A stretch of 64,000 nucleotides of DNA, from positions 1-64,000 of the forward strand of contig NZ_BSOW01000032.1 of assembly GCF_030160715.1 (NCBI RefSeq), in the 5' to 3' direction. Made by a program: the position numbers and the translations under genes. The stretch comes from Bradyrhizobium iriomotense. Lineage in GTDB: Bacteria; Pseudomonadota; Alphaproteobacteria; Rhizobiales; Xanthobacteraceae. Below are positions 10,710-18,630 of the stretch, piece by piece (the stretch's first letter is position 1; the number at the start of each line of letters is the position of its first letter). The notes beneath the pieces are model-generated. The model did no database searches. It was given only the letters and a program-made list of their open reading frames with translations, and had not been told where the DNA came from.

Positions 10710-10801
10710 ATATTGCGTAACGCTAATCTGCTCTGGCTCGCTGAGTCAAGCCGTTGCAGAGGCGCCCATGCACAAAGTTTCCGCCTTGGGAAGGCCCCTG
10801 A

Positions 10802-11608
10802 ATGACGACCTCAGATGAAACGGCGGGTCCTCTGGACCGCTACATGCAAGTGCTCGAACTCGTCGCGACCTTTCCCGGGGCCCTGACGCTGGCAGACGTG
10901 TCCTCGTTGCTTGATCTTCCGAAGACATCTGCACATCGGCTGCTCAAGGGCCTCGTGCGCGCTGGGCTTGCGAAGGACAATGTCGGCGGGCGCGCTTATC
11001 AGCTCGGTGACCGCTTGCTCCGGCTATTGCACGCAACTGCGGACGATGGATGGATTGCCGCCCTTGCTCGCGGACATCTGCAGCAACTGACCGACGCGAC
11101 GTCCGAGACTTGCTATCTCACGCGCCTGATCGGCGCACGCGTTGTCGTTGCGATCTCAGTTTCACCAGATGTGCGCTGGCGAAGTTACGTGCAGCCGGGG
11201 ATCGAGATGCCGGTGCACGCAGCTGCAACGGCCAAGGCGATTATCGCCTATCAAAGCGAAGTCGTGTTGACAGAGGCGATGTCGGCCGATCTTCCTCTGC
11301 TCACAGCGAACACGCGAAATGACCGTGCATGGGTCGAACAGGAGCTCGCTGCGGTCAGGGGTAGAGGCTATGCTACGTGCATCGGAGAGATCGACGAAGG
11401 ACTGGCCGCCATTGCGGTTCCTGTCTTTCTATCTGATCGGCGTGTGTTTTACGCTCTCGGAATGACGGGGCCGCTGCAGCGGATCATGAACGAGCAATTA
11501 GCGGAGCGTTTGGCTGCACTACGCAATGCGGCGGAAACATTAGGACGATCGCTCTCAATAGGCGAGAGGCTGAAATCCAGGGACGTTTCGCAGACTCCTC
11601 AAGCGTGA
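10802..11608 (+). CDS. IclR-family transcriptional regulator
   Basis: A 268-residue regulator. An N-terminal winged helix-turn-helix (LTLADVSSLLDLPKTSAHRLLKGLVRAGL, roughly 27-55) is followed by the IclR effector domain, including HAAATAKAIIAY and the GYATCIGEIDEGLAAIAVPVF motif. It is divergent from the module 1 transport/catabolic operon and probably controls it in response to the imported compound or a product. It converges with livF of module 2. Confidence 0.9.
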   Translation: MTTSDETAGPLDRYMQVLELVATFPGALTLADVSSLLDLPKTSAHRLLKGLVRAGLAKDNVGGRAYQLGDRLLRLLHATADDGWIAALARGHLQQLTDATSETCYLTRLIGARVVVAISVSPDVRWRSYVQPGIEMPVHAAATAKAIIAYQSEVVLTEAMSADLPLLTANTRNDRAWVEQELAAVRGRGYATCIGEIDEGLAAIAVPVFLSDRRVFYALGMTGPLQRIMNEQLAERLAALRNAAETLGRSLSIGERLKSRDVSQTPQA

Positions 11609-11687
11609 TCGCGCCCGTGTCCCGCTCGCTATTCTTTTCAGCTCTTCGGGATAGTCGCTGGTAACGGCGCTGTTCCAGCAGGTCAGC

Positions 11688-12410
11688 TTAGCTTACACTC
11701 GTCCCCACAGCGAGCCAGTTTCGTTGTACATCTGCATCATTGCGAAGACTGTCTGGTGTTCCGTTGTACACGATGTGCCCATGGCCCATAACGAGCACAC
11801 GATCACTGATATCCAAGGCAATCGTCAATCGTTGCTCGATCAAGAGTACGGATACGCCATGCTTGCGAACGTCAAGAATAGCTTCGACGAGACGTTCTAC
11901 GATTTTGGGGGCCAATCCTTCCGTCGGCTCATCGAGCAAGAGGAATTTTGGGTTACCGAGCAGGGAGCGACACATTGTCAGCATCTGCTGCTCTCCTCCC
12001 GACAGCTTGCCGGCCTTGGTGTCTTTCCTTTCGTGGAGGCGAGGGAAATATTCGTACATCTGATCGACGGTCCACACCACCCTGCCCGGCAACGGGCGGA
12101 GCTGCCCCATACGCAGGTTCTCAGCGACAGTTAAGGTTGGAAAAACCAGCCGATCCTCGGGCACATAAGCTATGCCTGCCCGTACGATATTTCGTATATC
12201 GCGTCCGGATTGTTCGGCCCCATCCAGGAGGATAGATCCTTCAGTGGGCCGAACGATACCCATGATGCTCTTCAGAGTCGTTGAGCGACCAGACCCATTG
12301 CGGCCTACGAGGCTGTAGATGCTTTGTGGTGGCAGCTCAAACGTGACGCCGCGAAGAACGTGGCTCTTGCCGTAGTGAGCATGCAGGCCGGTGACTGTCA
12401 GCCCCATCAA
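11688..12410 (-). CDS. livF: ABC transporter ATPase, LivF type, set 2, with Walker A Lys replaced by Arg
   Basis: A 240-residue LivF-like ATPase whose signature (LSGGEQQMLTM) and Walker B (LLLDEPTEGLAP) are intact. Its Walker A reads GRNGSGRSTTL, so the invariant lysine is arginine (residue 42, codon CGC at 12285-12287). Lysine contacts the beta/gamma phosphates, and its replacement normally cripples ATP hydrolysis. The gene is otherwise full length and overlaps livG by 4 nt. It could be a degenerate site in a two-ATPase transporter that still works through LivG, or a loss-of-function change. Confidence 0.9.
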   Translation of the reverse strand: MMGLTVTGLHAHYGKSHVLRGVTFELPPQSIYSLVGRNGSGRSTTLKSIMGIVRPTEGSILLDGAEQSGRDIRNIVRAGIAYVPEDRLVFPTLTVAENLRMGQLRPLPGRVVWTVDQMYEYFPRLHERKDTKAGKLSGGEQQMLTMCRSLLGNPKFLLLDEPTEGLAPKIVERLVEAILDVRKHGVSVLLIEQRLTIALDISDRVLVMGHGHIVYNGTPDSLRNDADVQRNWLAVGTSVS

Positions 12411-13153
12411 TGCAAGCCCTTTCCAAGGTAGGCTTCATTCACTCTTCCGTCCTTGGCGATCTCGTCGGGCGCGCCGGTGGCGATTATTTGCCCATGGACA
12501 AGCACTGAGATGCGGTCGCACAACGAAAAGACAACGTCCATGTCATGTTCGACGACGAGAAGCGTTCGACCAGCGGTGAGCCGTCGGACCAGGGCGACCG
12601 TTTGCGCCGCTTCTTCCACCGACATGCCGGCAGTCGGCTCGTCCAACAAGATGATTTCGGGTCGCAAAGCCAAAGTGACTGCCAGTTCGAGCGCGCGTTG
12701 TTCCGAGTACGGAAGCTCCCCTGCAAGCACACTGGCCCGGTGCAACAGATTGACGTCTTCAAGCAAGGCGAGAACATCATTTGTCACCGCGCGTTGAGAC
12801 GCGGCAGTGCGCCAGAAGCAGAAGCGTACGCCGTGATTTGCCATAACCCCTAGCCGAACCGTGTCGAAGACGGTAAGCCTCGCAAAAAGACTTGTAATCT
12901 GGAATGAACGGGCCACCCCTCGCCGGGCAATCGTCTCCGGCGACTCGCGGTCAGAGCGTCGCCCATTCAGAGAGATCTGTCCGCTGGTCGGACGAAACTG
13001 TCCGCTGATCAGGTTAAACAGTGTGGATTTTCCGGCTCCGTTGGGGCCAATCAGAGCGTGACGCTCTCCCACGTTCACAGTGAGATCGACCCCCCGGATG
13101 ATCTCGCTCGAGCCGAACCGTTTCGTCACAGCGCTCAGAGAAATGGCACTCAT
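12407..13153 (-). CDS. livG: ABC transporter ATPase, LivG type, set 2
   Basis: A 248-residue ATPase with intact Walker A GPNGAGKSTLFNLISG and Walker B ILLDEPTAGMS. The signature region, ELPYSEQRALELAV, is LivG-like. The C-terminal VNEAYLGKGLH is typical of LivG. It overlaps livM and livF by 4 nt each, indicating tight translational coupling. It is the only ATPase of this set with a normal Walker lysine. Confidence 0.92.
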   Translation of the reverse strand: MSAISLSAVTKRFGSSEIIRGVDLTVNVGERHALIGPNGAGKSTLFNLISGQFRPTSGQISLNGRRSDRESPETIARRGVARSFQITSLFARLTVFDTVRLGVMANHGVRFCFWRTAASQRAVTNDVLALLEDVNLLHRASVLAGELPYSEQRALELAVTLALRPEIILLDEPTAGMSVEEAAQTVALVRRLTAGRTLLVVEHDMDVVFSLCDRISVLVHGQIIATGAPDEIAKDGRVNEAYLGKGLH

Positions 13154-14346
13154 GCCGTCTCCTCACGTCCCTTGAGCTTCCACGAAATGATGAGTCCAGT
13201 GAGTGCCGCAATCAAGGGAAGTCCCCATACGATCGGCGAGCCAGGCGCGAGTTCCATGTTGAACAGACGATAGCTCACCCACGACCCGTCCTGGCTTGCC
13301 CGAAGTGACGAATAGGAGTCGCTCAGCAGGATCGACGCGCTTTCGCACAGAAAGATCAAGCTAGCTGAGCAAAGAAGGACCGCTAGTGTATTGGCGATGG
13401 CTTCTCGTAACGGTCGCTTCTTACCCATGAGGAGTGATCCGACGATCCCTGCGGGAAGAAACATGACCACCAAGACGAAGGCGATTCCCTGATAAAGGAG
13501 CCACAAGCGCGTGACGTCGGAGAACACGTTGCCAAAGCCGGTGAGAAGTGCTGCACCGAAGGCCGGCCCGAAAAGAACGTCGGCACCGCCGATGAAGGTC
13601 TGGATGACTGGTGCGGCAGATGAAGCCGGGCCAAACACGGTATAGTCCACGTTTTCGGCGGCGACCCCCAATAGGCCTCCGGCCAACCCAGAAAGCGCGG
13701 CCGAGAGCGCAAACAGGTACACTTTGACAGCATGCGTGCGGTAGCCAAGAAACTGGAGCCGCCGTTCATTGTCACCCAGCGCGAAGGCGATTTGACCAAG
13801 CGGCGTCTTTGCAAAAAACCAAATGGTTGCAAAACCGACCGCGCTCCAGCCGAGAACGATCAGATAGACTTCGTTCAGCGCGGCGAAACTGAGGCCCATG
13901 CTGGGTAGTCTCATGCTTGAAACCCCCGCTTCACCTCCAAACAGGGCCTGCCAACGCGGACCAAGCGAATAGATCAGTTCGGCAATGGCCAGTGTGATCA
14001 TCGAAAAATAGGCACCGCTGCGCAGTGTTGCGACGAAGCCGCAAAGGACACCGATGATCGACCCGGACAACGCGCCAGCGAGCGGCACCAGGATGAGCGG
14101 CACATTCAAGCCTGCCTCGTTGGCGCGCATCAGATGCACGACGGCAAACATGCCGGCCCCGAAATAGACGCCGTGGCCGAATGATAGGAGTCTCGCCTGC
14201 CGCCACAAGAGGTTGAATGCGCTGGCAAACAGTGCAGCGACCAGCATACGGATCGCAAGGTTCGCATATCTGTCGCTGAATGTGAGCGGAGCGAGCAGCA
14301 CGACGCCTGTTGCAAGGCACAAGGCTATTCGGACATAGAGCTTCAC
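13150..14346 (-). CDS. livM: ABC transporter permease, LivM type, with C-terminal extension
   Basis: A permease of about 398 residues. The core has NLLWRQARLLSFGHGVYFGAGMFAV and the loop motif LGDNERRLQFLGYRTHAVK, as in LivM. I start it at GTG 14346, which overlaps the livH stop (GTGA); the frame upstream to 14469 lies inside livH. After the usual end (LPAGIVGSLLMGKKR) it continues for about 105 residues with two more hydrophobic segments, longer than the set 1 LivM. Confidence 0.85.
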   Translation of the reverse strand: MKLYVRIALCLATGVVLLAPLTFSDRYANLAIRMLVAALFASAFNLLWRQARLLSFGHGVYFGAGMFAVVHLMRANEAGLNVPLILVPLAGALSGSIIGVLCGFVATLRSGAYFSMITLAIAELIYSLGPRWQALFGGEAGVSSMRLPSMGLSFAALNEVYLIVLGWSAVGFATIWFFAKTPLGQIAFALGDNERRLQFLGYRTHAVKVYLFALSAALSGLAGGLLGVAAENVDYTVFGPASSAAPVIQTFIGGADVLFGPAFGAALLTGFGNVFSDVTRLWLLYQGIAFVLVVMFLPAGIVGSLLMGKKRPLREAIANTLAVLLCSASLIFLCESASILLSDSYSSLRASQDGSWVSYRLFNMELAPGSPIVWGLPLIAALTGLIISWKLKGREETA

Positions 14347-15284
14347 GCCCGCTCTCCCATCAAACCGGCGGGCCGGACCAGCAGAACAAAGAGCATGATG
14401 ATGAATGGCAGCGAGCCGGTCAGGCTCGAGAGAGTGATCGAAAACGGCCCACCGATCGAGGCCGCCCACCCGGAAAGTCCCAAGGGGGCAAGCGCGCCAG
14501 CCAGTGTCCAGTCGAGCCCGACGGTCAGGGTCGTCAAGAGCCCGATAGCCAAGGACGCCACGAGTGCACCCTCGAGTGAGCCCAACCCGCCGACCACGAC
14601 GACGACAAACACGATCGATCCGAGATCCTCAGCCATGTTCGGGCCAGTGGGGTAGAACGCCCCGGCGACGGCCCCGGCGAGCCCCGCCAGAGCTGCCCCG
14701 ATAGCGAACACAAGGAGAAAGATGAACCCGACGTTATGGCCGAGGCTCTCGACCATCAGTGGCTGCGAAAGTGCTGCACGCACGATCAGTCCCACGCGGG
14801 TATATTTCATCATCAGGAACAGCGATACGAACATTGATACCGCGACCGCGCCGATGAACAGCCGATATAGCGGGATATTCAACCCGTTCACATTGAAGGC
14901 GGTGCGGGCAAGCTCCGTCGGAATGGTGTATTCAACCGGGTATGGGCCATACACGAGCTTGACGATCTCATGTATGATCAGCGCCAAACCAAACGTAAGA
15001 AGCAGCTCCTGAGCATGCCCATGCCGGTGGACACGCCTAAGCATGAAGCGCTCGATAGAGGCGCCTAGAAGGGCAACGGCCAGCGGGGCGAGCAGCAGGG
15101 CTGTCCAGAAGCCGGTCCATCTTCCAATGGAGTAGCCAAGGTAAGCTCCAAGCATGTACAGCGAGCTGTGCGCAAAATTCAGAACTCCCATCATCCCGAA
15201 GATGAGCGTAAGGCCCGCTGACACCATGAAGAGCAGCAGGCCAAAGACTAGGCCGTTCACGAGCGACGTGAGAAGATAGGTCAC
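14343..15284 (-). CDS. livH: ABC transporter permease, LivH type, set 2
   Basis: A 313-residue permease with LVNGLVFGLLLFMVSAGLTLIFGMMGVLNFAHSSLYMLGAY, characteristic of LivH, and multiple hydrophobic helices. It starts 9 nt after the binding-protein stop and overlaps livM by 4 nt. It would form the channel with LivM in the inner membrane. Confidence 0.92.
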   Translation of the reverse strand: MTYLLTSLVNGLVFGLLLFMVSAGLTLIFGMMGVLNFAHSSLYMLGAYLGYSIGRWTGFWTALLLAPLAVALLGASIERFMLRRVHRHGHAQELLLTFGLALIIHEIVKLVYGPYPVEYTIPTELARTAFNVNGLNIPLYRLFIGAVAVSMFVSLFLMMKYTRVGLIVRAALSQPLMVESLGHNVGFIFLLVFAIGAALAGLAGAVAGAFYPTGPNMAEDLGSIVFVVVVVGGLGSLEGALVASLAIGLLTTLTVGLDWTLAGALAPLGLSGWAASIGGPFSITLSSLTGSLPFIIMLFVLLVRPAGLMGERA

Positions 15285-15293
15285 GGCGCCCTC

Positions 15294-16556
15294 TTAGGAT
15301 GGCCGCTGCATTTTGCAGCTTGCCTGCACGGCATTGAGCACTTCACCGCCGGGGATTACTTTGATTGGGACGAAGCCCATATCCGTGCCGTCGGTGGCGA
15401 ACTTGGCCCCCTGCTCCACCTTGGAAACGACGATCGGCCAAGCGATCTGATGATCGGTTGCACGCATAGTGACATCGCCGGTCGGCGCTTTATAGGAAGT
15501 CCGTTCCAACGCTTGGGCAATTTGATCGACGTCGATTTTTGAAGTTTCTGGAATGCTCTTCAGCGCCTGCTGCAGGAACAGGAGAGCCAGAATCGACTTC
15601 GCTTCGCTTGTTGACGGAACGGTGCCCATCCTAGCCTTGTAGTCGGTCCATAGTTCCTGGCCGAATGCGCCAAATGCCTGCGGATTCCACAGTTCGGCAT
15701 GGAAATAGCCGAGCGCGGCTGATCCTGCTGACGAAAGTGCGCCGGGAAGGTCCAGGAAGGTGGTGGCGAACCTTACCTTGAGGCCTGCGGCCTGGACCGC
15801 CTTGAGCAGAAGCGAAAGATCATTTCCCCAATTGCCGGTGAAAACCGTATCAGCACCCGAGGCAGCTATACGGGCAGCATAGGGGCTGAAATCCTGGATC
15901 TTGTTGACGTCGTGCAGCACCTTATCGACGAGGGTGAAGTCATTCTCGCCCGCGCTCTGCTCAAGCGCTGCCTGGATATCATGGCCCCAGGAATAGTTCT
16001 GGTTGATCGAGAACACCTTTTTGCCGAGAGCATTTTCTGCCTTCATACCTGCCACAAGCGCTCGAATCCGGATGTCGGCGTTGGTCGCAAAGCGGAAGAA
16101 GTGGTAGTGACATTTGGCTCCGGTCAGCTCAAGTGCCTCAATGCCCAATCCGAAGAACAGAACTTTCGCCGCTGGATTGCGCAGGTTCCATTTGCGGACA
16201 TCTTCGGTGATCTGACCGCCGATGGCAGAGGACCCGCCGTGGGCGATAATGTGGGCGCCGTCTGCGATAGCCGCCTGGGTCTTCTGCGAAGCGCCACCAG
16301 TCGTTCCCTCGGTGTCGTACTCTGCATAGATGATCTTTTGCCCGTTCCAGCCGCCTTCGGCATTTATTTTCTCGATGCCGTACTTCAGACCCAGCGACCA
16401 CAAACGGTTAACGGTAGATCCTGGACCGCTCAGCGTTTCGACCGACGCGATCTTCAGTGCTGGGCGGGCTTGAGCAAGAGCAGGAGCAGGAGCAGCAAGT
16501 CCAACTGCAGCCGCACCGGCCAACTTTAGTACGTCACGGCGATCGAGAGGCATCAT
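15294..16556 (-). CDS. Substrate-binding protein of liv-type transporter, set 2, Tat-like signal
   Basis: A type I periplasmic binding protein of about 420 residues. The N-terminus has a twin-arginine motif (DRRDVLKLAG) before a hydrophobic stretch ending in PALAQA, suggesting Tat export. The mature part begins LKIASVETLSGPGS. I start it at the first of two adjacent ATGs, preceded by GAGGAG. It is followed at once by livH and is the receptor for this transporter. Its sequence differs clearly from the set 1 receptor, so the ligands probably differ. Confidence 0.87.
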   Translation of the reverse strand: MMPLDRRDVLKLAGAAAVGLAAPAPALAQARPALKIASVETLSGPGSTVNRLWSLGLKYGIEKINAEGGWNGQKIIYAEYDTEGTTGGASQKTQAAIADGAHIIAHGGSSAIGGQITEDVRKWNLRNPAAKVLFFGLGIEALELTGAKCHYHFFRFATNADIRIRALVAGMKAENALGKKVFSINQNYSWGHDIQAALEQSAGENDFTLVDKVLHDVNKIQDFSPYAARIAASGADTVFTGNWGNDLSLLLKAVQAAGLKVRFATTFLDLPGALSSAGSAALGYFHAELWNPQAFGAFGQELWTDYKARMGTVPSTSEAKSILALLFLQQALKSIPETSKIDVDQIAQALERTSYKAPTGDVTMRATDHQIAWPIVVSKVEQGAKFATDGTDMGFVPIKVIPGGEVLNAVQASCKMQRPS

Positions 16557-16674
16557 GTGAATTCTCCTCAAATGAGCGATGAATGTTTGAAAACTGCAGA
16601 CAAGTCCGAGACAACGCGTTGCGCTCGCCGGGAGTCCCGGGATCAGCTATCGGAAGCGCAGCTACTCGTGAGGA

Positions 16675-18054
16675 TCACCCTCCCTGACCGCTGCCGGCAC
16701 CGGGCCATTTCTCCCAAGGTTGACGCGTGAAGGCATCTGCGACAGCTTGCGTGAGTGCCGCAGTCAATTGGTCGATGCTTGCGGAATCCATCGGAGTTGA
16801 AATTGCTCCCGAACAATTCGGGGTGAGGAGCACGCCGTAGTCGAGTGCACCCGCATGAACGGCTTGAAGCGTTTTAGGTGCGGGAGCGCGGCAGGATCGA
16901 TAGTCGGTGATGGGCTTAGAGGTCAGATGGAGCCTGAACAATGACCCACTACCTGTCACTTGGGCTGGAATTCGCCTTTCAATAAAAGCGAGATTGATTG
17001 CCGCCCGGAGGTCAGAGCCAAGCTGGTTCAGGCGAGCAATCGTGGGCTCATCCAGCGCAGTCATAGCCGCAAGGCCGGCAGCCATTGCGAGTGGATTGGC
17101 ACTAAAGGTGCCCCCAAGTGCAACGCGTGCCTTGCCTTGCGTATGATCGAAAACCGCCATCGCATGGGCACCGCCTGCGACGGCACCGATGGGCATACCA
17201 CCGCCGATGATTTTCCCAAGCGTGATCAGGTCAGGACGCAGACCAAACAAGGGATGAGCGCCGGCGTATGAAAGCCGGAACGAAATCACCTCATCACTGA
17301 TGATCAAGAATCCGTGCTTCTCTCGAGCAGTATGGATGACATCGATCATCTCTCTGGACACGGGCACCATACCTGCCCGAGACGGAACAGGATCGATGAT
17401 GAGCCCGGCGAGCCGAGAACCTTCTTTGGCGAGAATTGCGGCGCAGCGGCTTGGATCGTTCCATGGCAAGACGATGGTATCGTCCAACACGTGTTTGGGC
17501 ACGCTCTCAGACCCGCCGATTGATGCCGGGTTACCGCTTTGATCGTCCCAGGCGTCAGGATCGGGCGCGAGGCTGACCTCGACCCAGTCGTATGACCCGT
17601 GATAGGCGCCTTCAAATTTCGCGAATGCGCTTCGCCCAGTGAGAGCGCGAGCACCCTTTACCGCAAACATAACTGCCTCCGTCCCTGACATGCAGAAGCG
17701 GATTTGCTCGCAGCTCGGCGACCGACTTGTAATCAATTGGGCTAGCGCAATCTCCTTCTCGGTCGGCAATCCGAAAGCCGTTCCATTGCCAACCGTGGCA
17801 CCAATGGCCTCAACCACCGGAGCGAAGGCGTGGCCGTGGATCAAAGAGAAGAAGTTATTCGCACAATCCAGAAATCGGTGGCCGTCTATATCTTCTACCC
17901 AGCAACCGGTGCCTTTTGCGGCGTACGGAGGATGCGGCGCGAACCAGGTAGCATTCCTCATACTGCCGCCGGGCACGACCTCACGCTCACGGGCAAACGC
18001 GACCGATGAATTGCTGAACCGGGCGTGCTGTTTTGAAGGAGACGTAGGCGCCAC
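16675..18054 (-). CDS. Class III aminotransferase, GSA-aminomutase-like, copy 2
   Basis: A 459-residue PLP enzyme when started at GTG 18054, which has an AGGGAG site; the longer open frame would begin inside a short upstream ORF. Landmarks are FLDCANNFFSLIHGHAFAPVVEA, MSGTEAVMFAVKGARAL, SDEVISFR (about 254-260) and Lys281 in ITLGKIIGGGMPIG. It is close to copies 1 and 3 in the window. It lies between the HyuA/B pair and the liv transporter of module 2. The last residues, EKWPGAGSGQGG, form a glycine-rich tail. Confidence 0.87.
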   Translation of the reverse strand: MAPTSPSKQHARFSNSSVAFAREREVVPGGSMRNATWFAPHPPYAAKGTGCWVEDIDGHRFLDCANNFFSLIHGHAFAPVVEAIGATVGNGTAFGLPTEKEIALAQLITSRSPSCEQIRFCMSGTEAVMFAVKGARALTGRSAFAKFEGAYHGSYDWVEVSLAPDPDAWDDQSGNPASIGGSESVPKHVLDDTIVLPWNDPSRCAAILAKEGSRLAGLIIDPVPSRAGMVPVSREMIDVIHTAREKHGFLIISDEVISFRLSYAGAHPLFGLRPDLITLGKIIGGGMPIGAVAGGAHAMAVFDHTQGKARVALGGTFSANPLAMAAGLAAMTALDEPTIARLNQLGSDLRAAINLAFIERRIPAQVTGSGSLFRLHLTSKPITDYRSCRAPAPKTLQAVHAGALDYGVLLTPNCSGAISTPMDSASIDQLTAALTQAVADAFTRQPWEKWPGAGSGQGG

Positions 18055-18065
18055 GACACCACTCC

Positions 18066-18164
18066 CTAGGGCGCGAAGGATGCAGCGAGGGTGCTCGCAA
18101 AGGCGGGCACTTCCTTGCGCGTTGGCCTGACGAGGAGCAGCGGTCCGGTGAGTTTCGGCGCCAT
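18066..18164 (-). CDS. Short ORF upstream of aminotransferase 2 (possible leader peptide)
   Basis: This 32-codon ORF starts at ATG 18164 with a GGAAG site 7 nt upstream and stops with TAG at 18066-18068, 11 nt before the aminotransferase GTG. It begins MAPKLTGPLLLV and matches nothing I recognise. It sits between the conserved operator/promoter and the enzyme gene, so it could be a leader peptide or a translational coupler. It could also be chance. Confidence 0.35.
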   Translation of the reverse strand: MAPKLTGPLLLVRPTRKEVPAFASTLAASFAP

Positions 18165-18210
18165 GGGTTCTTCCGATGCAGATAACGGGCGTTCTGGAGA
18201 AGAGTCCTAC

Positions 18211-18237
18211 TGTTGCGTGATATTTGATGCAACAAAA
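18211..18237 (-). promoter_or_regulatory. Conserved operator/promoter motif, site A
   Basis: Read on the minus strand this contains TTTTGTTGCATCAAATATCA (18237 to 18218). The same 20 bases occur upstream of aminotransferase 3. TTGCAT is followed after exactly 17 nt by TAGGAC, a weak -35/-10 arrangement. Here the site also forms a perfect inverted repeat, TGTTGC-N12-GCAACA (18211-18234). Confidence 0.6.
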
Positions 18238-18358
18238 TTTTTGAGGCAACTGAGGCCCAAATTTCTTGCATGCGAGCTCATGGGCAACGCGAACCAGCCG
18301 GTCCAAATCAGGAACAATGCCAGACCATCAAGGCACACGGACTCTGTCGCCGGCTCAG

Positions 18359-18574
18359 CTAGTCAGCTTCTATGAAACTTGAGTACAGACCAAACTCTGC
18401 AGCGATCCGTCCGCCACTGTTCGGCCGCGTCCACACGATGCCAAAAGGTCCCTTCTGGTTCAGGAAACTATCGAACGTCCAGGTTCGCCAGCCCTTGAAC
18501 TTGCCTTCCGTCGCTCCCTGCAGATCAGGACGTGTGAGCAGGGCTGATTTGCTGAGGTCGCTCAAGTCATGCAC
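18359..18574 (-). CDS. Small hypothetical protein in module 2
   Basis: A 71-residue ORF that starts at ATG 18574 after a GGAGGG site and follows hyuB by 56 nt on the same strand. Its middle (GKFKGWRTWTFDSFLNQKGPFGIVW) looks protein-like, rich in aromatic residues, with no signal peptide or membrane helix. I recognise no family. The operon position suggests an accessory protein of the HyuA/B enzyme, but there is no direct evidence. Confidence 0.45.
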   Translation of the reverse strand: MHDLSDLSKSALLTRPDLQGATEGKFKGWRTWTFDSFLNQKGPFGIVWTRPNSGGRIAAEFGLYSSFIEAD

Positions 18575-18630
18575 TTCGCCCTCCGAACGTAGGGCTTTGC
18601 GTGGTCCAACCCTTCAGAAGCACAGTTTGG

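Noticed and set aside
11675..11705. GTCAGCTT resembling the start of a tts box (type III secretion promoter)
   Set aside because: The rest of the consensus is absent, and it lies at the 3' end of livF.
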